Virus record (IMG/VR): IMGVR_UViG_3300044530_000398
Location: 1 to 37,168 of that record
Direction: 5' to 3' (one strand)
Length of the DNA stretch: 37,168 nucleotides
From: a virus
Shown here: positions 19,701-24,952 of the stretch, piece after piece
How the letters are laid out: each line of letters opens with the position of its first letter
How positions within the stretch are numbered: the stretch's first letter is position 1
Notes under the pieces: model-generated
Database searches by the model: none
Told to the model about the DNA's origin: nothing
The model's input: the letters and a program-made list of their open reading frames with translations, nothing else
Position numbers and translations under genes: made by a program

Positions 19701-21849
19701 TATCGATGCCAAGAAATTGTACAACTCCTTCAACTCGGCAGAGAAAGAAGCCCTCGATGTATTCGATGAGATCAACAAGTCCTTGGAGAAATACGCTGTG
19801 TTCACCGGTGATGTGATTCGTGGCGACAAGGTTTACTTGTTGAACAATTACAACCACTTGAATGTACTGCCCAAGAAGAACGAAAATCCCGACACCATTG
19901 GTGACGCGATCAAGAAGTTCGATACTAAAGGTGTGGTATCTACCAAGGCGAAGTCTTTGATTGAAAGAACTCAAGGCGCAAAGGCAATCAACTTTGACAT
20001 CTTCTCTACCATGCAGAGAGGTGCCAACTACGTGTTGATGGACTACCACTTGACCAACCCTGTTCGGGTAGCAAGAAGGACCATCTCATCCACAAGGCAA
20101 CTCATGGAAGAGCAAGGTACTTTGACTCAAGAAAAGAACAACGTACTCAACGCCATCAGCGATTCAGTGGAGTTGGCATTGAAGGCCATGCTCGATAGTT
20201 CAATGGTTAAGGATACGTTCGCTGACATGGTCGTTAAGGAACTGGCGAAAACCGGTTATAGAGCGATGCTTGCAGGTATTCCTAGGGCGACAACGGAACT
20301 TACTTCCAACATGGCTTATGTGGCTATGGTTGGATTCTCCGAGTTCAAGACTGGCCTTAATCTATGGGACAAACTAGTCAGTGGAGATGCCGTTAACATC
20401 ATGGAAGCGGTGGGAAGTAAGGTTATCTCTCGTATCTATGGATCTGATCCACTCGGAGGTAGGCTTATCGACACATCCGTGTTGAGCAAGAAGACCGGTA
20501 TTGGAGAGAGTTCTCTCAAGGGAGGATTCAGAAACGTAATCAATACCATCCACAACAACTCTACCAAGAAGGTAAAGAACGCTGTGGAACTGACGGCAGA
20601 TACATTGGTGTCTACGCCTGATAAGATAATGATGCGTCCATTGTGGTTTGGATCATTCAGCAATGCGTTCAAGGATATCACCGGCGTACAACCAGACTTT
20701 GAAAAGATCGCAGCAAGGGACGTTGACTACATGATCAAATACCAAGATGCCATGGACTCAGCAGGTAAAGTGGCTGACGAAAAGGTAACCATGGCCGGTA
20801 ACGTAGACAACCCATTCATGAACTCTTTGAGGAGTTATGTACCATCAGATGTGTCTGCGCTGACCAAGTCGTTCAAGATATTTAACAACTTCATGAACAA
20901 ATTTATGATTGGTGAATTCTTGACAGCAAGGCGTGGTGCACTCGCAATGGTGGGCAACGGCAACATATCTAAAACAGAAGGCGCCAAGTTAATGGCGGCG
21001 GTTATAGCCCGTATGACAGTGTACTCAGTGATGTTGAGCATGGTGTCTCAGTTCTTCTACGGATTGTTCTTGGATGACGAGGACGAGGATGATGAGAAAT
21101 CATTCGCTCAAAAACTTGGGCAAGGCTTGGCATCAACGCTTACAAGTTTGTTGTTGGGTAGGGATTTCGGTAACGCGATGAGATCGGTAGTGAACTATGG
21201 CGTTGAGAAGGTCAATGAAAAGTATCTTGACTTCTTGCGTGATGGTGAATACGATCCATACGAGGATGCCATCCAATACACGTTCATACCACCGGAGAAG
21301 AAGGGTAAATCTCTCGAGGCATTCGATGTGTTGGCTAACGTATCGGGACCATACGCTCCATCATTGAAGTCGATGGCTTTCATCACAAAGAAGTTGACAG
21401 AAACGCCAAAGAAAGAAGGCGATGCCATAGAAAGACAAGAGCAAGAAAGAAATATTCGTATACCACTAGAGGTTCTCGGTAACTTGGGTTACTTGCCATT
21501 GTACAAGGACGTCAGAAGCATCGTGAACAAGTCGATCTACAGTGAACTCGACAAAGAGATGGACAAGAAAGGCGAAAGCAAAGAGGAGTTCAAGCCAATG
21601 GGATTGAACAAGACTGATCTAAAGCGCTACTACCCAGAGATTTACGAGCAGTACTATGGTGAGGGCACAGAGGAAGATGCCAAGCGCAAACTCGAGTACG
21701 AAAAGAATCGCCTTGAAAGAGAAATGAAAGACGAGTACTACCAATACGTGCCAAAGCAAAGATCAAAGGCTGGCTTCGGAGGCAGAGGATTCGGAACAGG
21801 TACGGGTAAAAAGAGCGGAGGCTTTGGTAGCAAAGGTTTTGGAAAGTAA
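13738..21849 (+). CDS. Giant internal virion protein, 2703 aa (polyvalent/ejected)
   Basis: The order is as follows. Two 33-aa repeats lie at residues 8-73 (RDFVATSNSG...SKFPE in each), then a Pro-rich linker. A Gly/Ala-rich hydrophobic region at about 270-315 could enter a membrane, with similar patches to about 440. Charged helical and coiled-coil stretches run at about 480-580, 720-790 and 900-1080. A Pro/Lys-rich linker at about 1085-1185 is followed by a long Glu/Lys coiled coil (1200-1320) and a helical body to about 2250. There is a hydrophobic helix at about 2420-2443 followed by an acidic run (DDEDEDDEK), and a Gly/Phe/Lys-rich tail. No RNA polymerase metal motif (DxDGD type) or peptidase motif was found. 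Size, position and hydrophobic patches fit an ejected cargo protein. Confidence 0.65.
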   Translation: MEDLKQALRDFVATSNSGKYQDEATLLSKFPELSGYNTQVLRDFVATSNSGQYASEEELFSKFPEFGQPVKKKEESSVPLWLQKQEQPKPKPEPTLPFLESKPSGISLGSQRVPETAPMFEAPPMRTPEEAQAIVETPEYKEKQFFTGTFGDILKNVDNPLSPTSWLGIGDAIDDFGRAVAQGASTGDVIGPTSKIFLNGDKVSDKTIEDFRKASEMAERLGPSDEMVSFSNQYQESGKTTAGFLKALAMNPGAIPEIMVSSYTAMVNAPSLQAAGGVISTSAAGGAVVGGPAGAGAAALASIPYAMAAMGATLETNSSLAESIKDKLQQEGLEWSDENIKAVISDKNFLNDARVKAATRGVTIGAIDALTGRIAGKVGAKLLKAPKGGVAKSAAAAGGIEAVGGSVGEATARGLTGEEMDVAEIGLEGIAELPGTVVSVGAEVLKTPVYKINGEIRPESDVQGIINTATGDDLSKINIEIINDKKGYKQQIQDKVVSSQVRTEVRDVNPELPEETLDEIVALEMERKKFEGKKTQSAKDKLASINSQIKTLQENAVQKPSTEEGVLRPEEPQVGLQEVGEGDAKEQVPTEEVVQEEVEKVSDALKNPSGTYVYNGEVGNIVLDGQTVVLETPTKIIEIGNIDDLSDANLDEFGIAKEEELDIAVNEDNSVTIKGETYQNNYSDPLASINKDKDGNYSVTLDTKNGQKRTFRGQRAQEIAYQYQLKQFEQNAEQQIDTAEQLADEAIATEREIESTSVKRKDKSVRKANRKTKQRTLKSVKPVGLREEVLPTEEVAVDEGVQAAFDRIEMPEDTEETQPIKAPKNKDERKSAARKGDMVYHNFFGDIIESTREQYNDALKEIAETGAIENVLNYGKVVSPRQAPSESEIQYEASLLDMKKEDAGSNLERRTTEAVSPEVDRIDDELNKINESIGRVKEEGNTRDDERTLMDLGDKIARAKRNVASAEDTEAAIDELRQAQKERDDFEQSIEKRKNFNTVDALISEEIYQKDRDKETYEYQELFDQDPRLAALQSAKDMAEFAKENNRGDDRVKTYEDNIKILEEDIAKFPVKKAEVVSPATQVVEAKPKVSSKTPKAKSVPIPVAIPKPTPTPSPTPVAPEPTTKAVGPDALRQEYIDKTAEVRLNKDKSRTPKQIEERIAELRAEYNKLKAEMTAPKPKAKVEEKPKAEAKPAPAKVVSKKDQQEIKALEDEIEYQDRQIEDAIEEIGNTDYNLKEALAEIKKKRDELKGKKMSKEERQEAKDELEAEIDEAKEEHDTYLEQYNDQLSEAKKAKKRAEAKLAKLKAKQAEPTSVVEEEEPSYDDIKDLDPTDETALEKILRKLDSGDASLKEFGRGNLSSGMAVPLARAIIKALKVLVKTGITLQEAIKRVAAENNLEAKDIVNMIKELDSAQSPMVKLKAQVQNEIQAVKDGVRNANEAVQAIVKYFNFNAERGNLTRRDLGRVINVIAKVKDQKSLNKAADKIFEIIDKAKTDVVEVSESKALVSQIKLEARAALNAKKDVNQKRKDLSNVIKAMETTGRISAAKARAILNRIGKVNLDNPASVDAFLDYVENVFEDAAYEVELAGINAKIARAKKNINKKIGTASKLTPILNRLFSIKPSLIPAEAFDAYKDLIDMFGASDAVLALDEINSVTDQVQLILDQVDDQLSSVPDLAELLFNYNKAVLNEDGSLNYAETIKKMKEDEVIDDKQYELMQKYKSYILPKTMKVPQTKQEIEAEKAELISQVNKASVDISALATDDEKKMASDLVKLAKSNAASRLTNRQLANLLRVFDNINNGYLPNYANTLFVDLEAAKNSSFLSKAIAKAKMPTLAKVASKLRLAKSQRESVFGRIKNLPLFNIDEVFGDFKTKDIFNSVFNALAQSQQRYILEIEKVSKKLDNAFDKVATSFKNNPNKLVESKMKLAIYRIQREFESNPGDPRVNAAIEYINETVKAINNGDTMYSDEDAKLLEQIAKDYSDANGGIDAKKLYNSFNSAEKEALDVFDEINKSLEKYAVFTGDVIRGDKVYLLNNYNHLNVLPKKNENPDTIGDAIKKFDTKGVVSTKAKSLIERTQGAKAINFDIFSTMQRGANYVLMDYHLTNPVRVARRTISSTRQLMEEQGTLTQEKNNVLNAISDSVELALKAMLDSSMVKDTFADMVVKELAKTGYRAMLAGIPRATTELTSNMAYVAMVGFSEFKTGLNLWDKLVSGDAVNIMEAVGSKVISRIYGSDPLGGRLIDTSVLSKKTGIGESSLKGGFRNVINTIHNNSTKKVKNAVELTADTLVSTPDKIMMRPLWFGSFSNAFKDITGVQPDFEKIAARDVDYMIKYQDAMDSAGKVADEKVTMAGNVDNPFMNSLRSYVPSDVSALTKSFKIFNNFMNKFMIGEFLTARRGALAMVGNGNISKTEGAKLMAAVIARMTVYSVMLSMVSQFFYGLFLDDEDEDDEKSFAQKLGQGLASTLTSLLLGRDFGNAMRSVVNYGVEKVNEKYLDFLRDGEYDPYEDAIQYTFIPPEKKGKSLEAFDVLANVSGPYAPSLKSMAFITKKLTETPKKEGDAIERQEQERNIRIPLEVLGNLGYLPLYKDVRSIVNKSIYSELDKEMDKKGESKEEFKPMGLNKTDLKRYYPEIYEQYYGEGTEEDAKRKLEYEKNRLEREMKDEYYQYVPKQRSKAGFGGRGFGTGTGKKSGGFGSKGFGK
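13759..13935 (+). repeat. Two tandem 33-aa repeats at the N-terminus of the giant protein
   Basis: Both units contain LRDFVATSNSGxY followed by SKFPE with a period of 33 codons (RDF at residues 9 and 42). Third positions differ (GAT TTT GTA versus GAC TTT GTT), so protein sequence rather than DNA is conserved. The position at the extreme N-terminus suggests a small targeting or docking module, for example for packaging into the head; this is inference. Confidence 0.75.
16966..16981. repeat. 16-bp dyad, GC-centre variant (GTGTCGCCGGCGACAC)
   Basis: A perfect palindrome in the coding sequence of the giant virion protein, within its Pro/Lys-rich linker (encodes V-S-P-A-T). It belongs to the GTGTC-N6-GACAC family. 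A TTCGAA-centred copy starts 39 bases downstream in the same codon phase. Confidence 0.85.
17005..17020. repeat. 16-bp dyad, canonical copy (GTGTCTTCGAAGACAC)
   Basis: Perfect palindrome, identical to the copies at 24665, 34114 and 36214. Here it is read GTG TCT TCG AAG ACA (V-S-S-K-T) in the linker of the giant virion protein. It is the only place in the window with two family members close together. Confidence 0.9.
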
Positions 21850-21850
21850 G

Positions 21851-22258
21851 TCAAGAATATTTTATATATTTGAAGTGCTTTTGTTTTGCGTAATAACACA
21901 TTAGTTCTCCGTGTTCAGCAAGGTTAAGATGGGGGAGGAAACTCCCCCATTTAATTTGAGCCTCAACGTCTTTGAGTTTGGCATAGATGATACCATCATC
22001 ACACGCCCATACAAGCACCGGCATTAATCTTTTATCGGCTAACTTGACAATCCGTGCGGTGGGCACCACCAATGGATAAGCATTCGCTATTGTCTTGTAC
22101 CTCGGGGTGACTTCTATGTAAGCCAACAACTCCCCATCCTTGATTATCTTGTAGTCTACATCGCCTTTCGATTGCGGTTGGTATGATCCGCCAAAGGTTG
22201 ATGTGAATGTATCGATTGCTTTCTGTTTTCTTTTCTGAATCTCTTCGTTAGAAATCAT
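21851..22258 (-). CDS. Putative PD-(D/E)XK nuclease-like protein
   Basis: This is a 135-aa protein from the ATG at 22258; an upstream TTG is possible. It contains GDVDYKII, ELLAYIEVTPRYK and then YPLVVPTARIVKLADKRLMP, followed by VLVWACDDGIIYAKL. The D...E-V-T spacing with a following basic helix resembles the PD-(D/E)XK fold of resolvase- or Vsr-like nucleases, but the last catalytic Lys is replaced (EVTPRYK), so activity is uncertain. Its start overlaps the end of the VRR-NUC gene by 11 bases. It is the last gene of the leftward block, and its stop is one base from the stop of the giant virion gene. Its coding sequence contains a rightward terminator hairpin. Confidence 0.55.
   Translation of the reverse strand: MISNEEIQKRKQKAIDTFTSTFGGSYQPQSKGDVDYKIIKDGELLAYIEVTPRYKTIANAYPLVVPTARIVKLADKRLMPVLVWACDDGIIYAKLKDVEAQIKWGSFLPHLNLAEHGELMCYYAKQKHFKYIKYS
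21927..21957 (+). terminator. Rightward terminator inside the converging gene
   Basis: A perfect 9-bp stem (21929-21937 with 21942-21950), extendable to 11 bp, has a GAAA loop and is followed by TTAATTT on the plus strand. It would end the late transcript about 90 bases past the giant gene. It lies in, and codes for WGSFLPH of, the opposite-strand gene. The minus strand has no matching T-tract, so it should be one-directional. Confidence 0.7.
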
Positions 22259-22688
22259 CTTCTTCAATGGATTTGATTATATTCTTTATCTCGATTATGA
22301 TTTGCTGTGCACTCTTGGTGGCATCGGGATAATCGCGGTCGACAATATCCTCATAAAGATTAGCGAGTAGGTCTTGGCACTCTTCGATGTTGAAGAGTAT
22401 GCGCTCGGCCCTGTCTAGTTCTTTTCTTTTCTGAGGGTCCATGTCTATCTCTCCTCTATAAACTTCGGTTCTGAGGCCATGCTTTTGCAGTTCGCTAAGG
22501 CGGTACTCCTGCAACTTGGATAGCCTACCGGTAGGGGTCTTGACTTCGCTAAACAAAACTCTTGATCTGGGCGGTATGGCAATGATGTCCGGGATTCCAT
22601 TCTTGTTGGTCTTGATTAGTTTGATTACGTAGTACCCTTTGCTTTCGAGTTGCTTAATTCTCTTTGATTGTATTTGTTGCTCTGTCAT
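22248..22688 (-). CDS. VRR-NUC domain nuclease
   Basis: This is a 146-aa protein from the ATG at 22688; a longer frame up to 22721 overlaps the neighbour more and lacks support. The catalytic core of the VRR-NUC branch of the PD-(D/E)XK superfamily is visible: GIPDIIAI at residues 31-38, FSEVK at 46-50 (E48, K50), then TPTGRLSKLQEYRL with Q60 and a hydrophobic strand LRTEVYRG. The C-terminal 65 residues are helical and acidic (ERILFNIEECQDLLANLYED). VRR-NUC proteins of phages are structure-specific or Holliday-junction nucleases, so a role in resolving replication or recombination intermediates is likely. It overlaps genes on both sides, in an operon with helicase and primase. Confidence 0.85.
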   Translation of the reverse strand: MTEQQIQSKRIKQLESKGYYVIKLIKTNKNGIPDIIAIPPRSRVLFSEVKTPTGRLSKLQEYRLSELQKHGLRTEVYRGEIDMDPQKRKELDRAERILFNIEECQDLLANLYEDIVDRDYPDATKSAQQIIIEIKNIIKSIEEDDF

Positions 22689-23010
22689 AGTTCGACTCCG
22701 CGTGGTGCATTGCTTCTTCAAAACTAATGAAATCGCCTATAACTTTCTTCATGTAATACAATCTATAAATCCAATGGCCATCACCCCACATCTTTTTTAT
22801 TACAGTGCCATCCATCATTGTGTCGTAGTTGGACCTATAGTAATCAGCAGAGGATTGCTTCTTTAGACTTCCATTAAAGTGGGAGTACTCGACCTCCTGT
22901 TGCCCATGCTTGAGCAGTCGTTCTCTATTCTCTTCAAGCCAAATGCAGAACTCCATCCATCTGAGTTCGTCATACTTCTTGAATATTATTTGCGAGGTTG
23001 TCTGCTTCAT
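22654..23010 (-). CDS. Hypothetical protein, 118 aa
   Basis: I do not recognise this protein. From the ATG at 23010 it has 118 residues: a Lys/Arg-containing N-terminal helix (KYDELRWMEFCIWLEENRER), then a probable beta region (MMDGTVIKKMWGDGHWIYRL), then a helix ISFEEAMHHAESNYDRATN. The stretch MWGDGHWIYRLYYMKKVIGDF is reminiscent of a similar IIEWRVYYLQEIVARF stretch in the tiny ORF at 23329-23496, so the two may share a small module. It overlaps the upstream gene by 41 bases and the nuclease gene by 35 bases, which indicates translational coupling in the early operon. Confidence 0.55.
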   Translation of the reverse strand: MKQTTSQIIFKKYDELRWMEFCIWLEENRERLLKHGQQEVEYSHFNGSLKKQSSADYYRSNYDTMMDGTVIKKMWGDGHWIYRLYYMKKVIGDFISFEEAMHHAESNYDRATNTIKEN

Positions 23011-23167
23011 TGTAGATCTTTTTAGCGTTTGCAAAGCCAGCGTTGTATGCCAACTGCTGATCCATTCTCTCTAGCATCTTCAAGTGTGCCAACACTTCCG
23101 GCGATGGCACAGATTGAGGGTGGTATTCCTGTAGCCAGTCAACGAATCTTTCAATTGCCGTCTTCAT
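22970..23167 (-). CDS. Hypothetical protein, 65 aa
   Basis: A short, helical, soluble protein (TAIERFVDWLQEYHPQSVPS, then LKMLERMDQQLAYNAGFANA). No known motif is recognised. It overlaps the gene before it by 17 bases and the gene after it by 41 bases. Overlaps of this size on both sides, with ATG starts, are typical of packed phage early operons and support it being translated. Function is unknown. Confidence 0.5.
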   Translation of the reverse strand: MKTAIERFVDWLQEYHPQSVPSPEVLAHLKMLERMDQQLAYNAGFANAKKIYNEADNLANNIQEV

Positions 23168-23354
23168 ACTTCATGATTTCTGATTGTACCGAACTCCAAT
23201 AATCCAATGTCTCTTTCTGCCATGGGAATAATGTCTTCTTTACTTCTTCGATCGCCTTGTATGCGCAGTGCATGGCGAGTTGGATATCTCCCGTCAGTAG
23301 GAAATACTCCTGTACTAATTCAATTGCTTTATGTTGGTGTTTCATAGTTTTCAT
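23151..23354 (-). CDS. Hypothetical protein, 67 aa
   Basis: A small helical protein (HKAIELVQEYFLLTGDIQLA, then MHCAYKAIEEVKKTLFPWQK). Starts at 23354 and at 23345 (MKHQH) are both possible; the gene overlaps its neighbours by 17 and 26 bases. It has weak similarity in style to the 65-aa gene next to it (short helical pairs, many aromatic residues), which could reflect old duplication, but I cannot show this by eye. Function is unknown. Confidence 0.5.
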   Translation of the reverse strand: MKTMKHQHKAIELVQEYFLLTGDIQLAMHCAYKAIEEVKKTLFPWQKETLDYWSSVQSEIMKYEDGN

Positions 23355-23496
23355 TTAAGTAATCTCTAAAGTGAATAGCATGATTGTACTGAGAAAACCT
23401 TGCTACAATCTCTTGCAAGTAGTAGACCCTCCACTCAATGATACCATTAACTGTGGCTTGCATTACACGGGCGCTTTTTAATACATCGTTCTCCAT
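23329..23496 (-). CDS. Hypothetical protein, 55 aa
   Basis: The frame is open further upstream into the helicase gene, but the ATG at 23496 lies just after the helicase stop codon (23501), so a 55-aa product is the economical choice. It contains ARVMQATVNGIIEWRVYYLQ and then FSQYNHAIHFRDYL. The pattern of a hydrophobic strand (IIEWRVYYL) followed by a helix recalls the C-terminal half of the 118-aa gene at 22654-23010. No family is recognised. Confidence 0.5.
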   Translation of the reverse strand: MENDVLKSARVMQATVNGIIEWRVYYLQEIVARFSQYNHAIHFRDYLNENYETPT

Positions 23497-23500
23497 ATTT

Positions 23501-24952
23501 TTACAAACTAAATAAATCTTTTTGAAAATGTTTAAGCGTGTAGTCCATCTTTTTACTGACGGCCTCATATATCTTATGCTCGATGCCATCCTTGGCGAAG
23601 ATCCAATACACTTGATTCTTCAGTCGATCCTTGGTTGTCATCCGGTCTCTGCTCTGCCAATAACTGGTCGCACTGAAGTCGATGTTGTAGTACACCAAGT
23701 ACTCCGCCATCTTCAATGAGATGCCCTCACGACCCGACACAATCTGAAGGGCGATGTTCTTCCATGTGGCATTGAACTCATCCAAGTCAGTGGTCAACTC
23801 ATCACCGAACACTTGCTTCAGCGCCTCCAACTCTTCCTTGAACTTGTAGAAGATACCAATCTTGCACCCCTCAAAGTTCTCTTTGATGAACTCCGCCTTG
23901 CTCGTGTCAATGATCATCGAGTTACCGCTCTCAAACTTTACCGTGCCACTGTACATCTGATGCATCTTCATCATCAGCTTAACCGAAGTGTCGGCTAGTA
24001 TCGTCTCCTCTTTCCCCTCGATTACCAAGTCATTCTTCAATCTCTGTATCATCTTGTATGTCGATGGCTTCATCTCTACCTCAAGTACTTCCTCGGTGGT
24101 CTCGACAACAAAGCCTGCCTCCTTCTGCGTGTACGTGATGGTGTAAGGCTTCATCTTTTCAAGGATGATTTCTTTCCCATGGCTGTAGTCCTTGATGAAT
24201 AAACTGTTTACCTTCTTGCTCTTGATGTCAGCGTATACATCAGCAAACCGGTAGAAGTTCTTGAACTCTGCGAATGGGTTGCCGGGGATGGCATACACTT
24301 GGTGGTACATTTGGCAGTACGACTCCGGTGTTGGCGTGCCCGATAGAAGTATTACCATTGGCTTCTGCTTGGCGATGATCTGACCTGCCAACTCTGCCCG
24401 GCCACTTGGCTTTGGGAATGCACCCAGTGAGTGCGCCTCGTCCAAGATAATCACATCCCACTTATTCTCGAGAGTGTGAAGGCTCTCGTAATTGATCACG
24501 TCAATCTTAAAGTTGGGCCCGAGCATAATGAAGTCCTGCTCGATGGAAGAGATGGCTTTCTTCTTGGTGACGAACAGCACGCTCTTGGCTCCTATCTTAT
24601 CGCAGATACCAAGAGATGTAAGCGTCTTGCCAGTCCTAACCTCCATCGCTAGGTACAAAAACTTGTGTCTTCGAAGACACTCGACACCCCTTTCGATGAT
24701 GTCCAATTGGTAATCCCTTAATTCAATATTTCCTTTTCCCATTTTTTCTAAATAAAACTTTACGCTGTTTCGGATTCTTTCCTCGGCTGGCTCGTTGACT
24801 TCGAACACCCTCTCCTCTACCTCAACGATGCCACCCTTTGTCTTCACCTTCTTCATGCGCGTGGCCTCGCAGGCATCTTGCAATGTCCTACACCACTTGT
24901 ACATCTCCTCATCGGTGAACCCGTGGATGCGATTAATTAGTTGCGTCATCAT
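23501..24952 (-). CDS. SF2 DNA helicase/translocase (SNF2/DEAD-like)
   Basis: This is a 483-aa protein with all the main superfamily 2 motifs: motif I MEVRTGKTLTSLG (about residues 103-115), motif II DEAH (171-174), motif III LSGTPTPE (203-210), and a C-terminal RecA-like domain with VSGREGISLKMAEYLVYYN and SYWQSRDRM (motifs V and VI, about 412-445). The first 70 residues are an extra, charged N-terminal region. SNF2-like proteins of this kind are common in crAss-like and other Bacteroidota phage replication modules. They probably remodel forks or displace proteins from DNA. The start overlaps the primase gene by 20 bases. A copy of the 16-bp dyad is embedded just before motif I. Confidence 0.9.
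   Translation of the reverse strand: MMTQLINRIHGFTDEEMYKWCRTLQDACEATRMKKVKTKGGIVEVEERVFEVNEPAEERIRNSVKFYLEKMGKGNIELRDYQLDIIERGVECLRRHKFLYLAMEVRTGKTLTSLGICDKIGAKSVLFVTKKKAISSIEQDFIMLGPNFKIDVINYESLHTLENKWDVIILDEAHSLGAFPKPSGRAELAGQIIAKQKPMVILLSGTPTPESYCQMYHQVYAIPGNPFAEFKNFYRFADVYADIKSKKVNSLFIKDYSHGKEIILEKMKPYTITYTQKEAGFVVETTEEVLEVEMKPSTYKMIQRLKNDLVIEGKEETILADTSVKLMMKMHQMYSGTVKFESGNSMIIDTSKAEFIKENFEGCKIGIFYKFKEELEALKQVFGDELTTDLDEFNATWKNIALQIVSGREGISLKMAEYLVYYNIDFSATSYWQSRDRMTTKDRLKNQVYWIFAKDGIEHKIYEAVSKKMDYTLKHFQKDLFSL
24665..24680. repeat. 16-bp dyad, canonical copy
   Basis: GTGTCTTCGAAGACAC, identical to the copies at 17005, 34114 and 36214. In the helicase gene it is read in a different phase (TGT CTT CGA AGA CAC, C-L-R-R-H), a few codons before Walker A. 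The flank continues with a further half-site-like GACAC after three bases. Confidence 0.9.

Noticed and set aside
21865-21872. TATATTTG on the plus strand after the giant gene
   Set aside because: It matches the -7 consensus but points into the antisense of leftward genes, has no -33, and no rightward gene follows; a chance match in AT-rich DNA is more likely.
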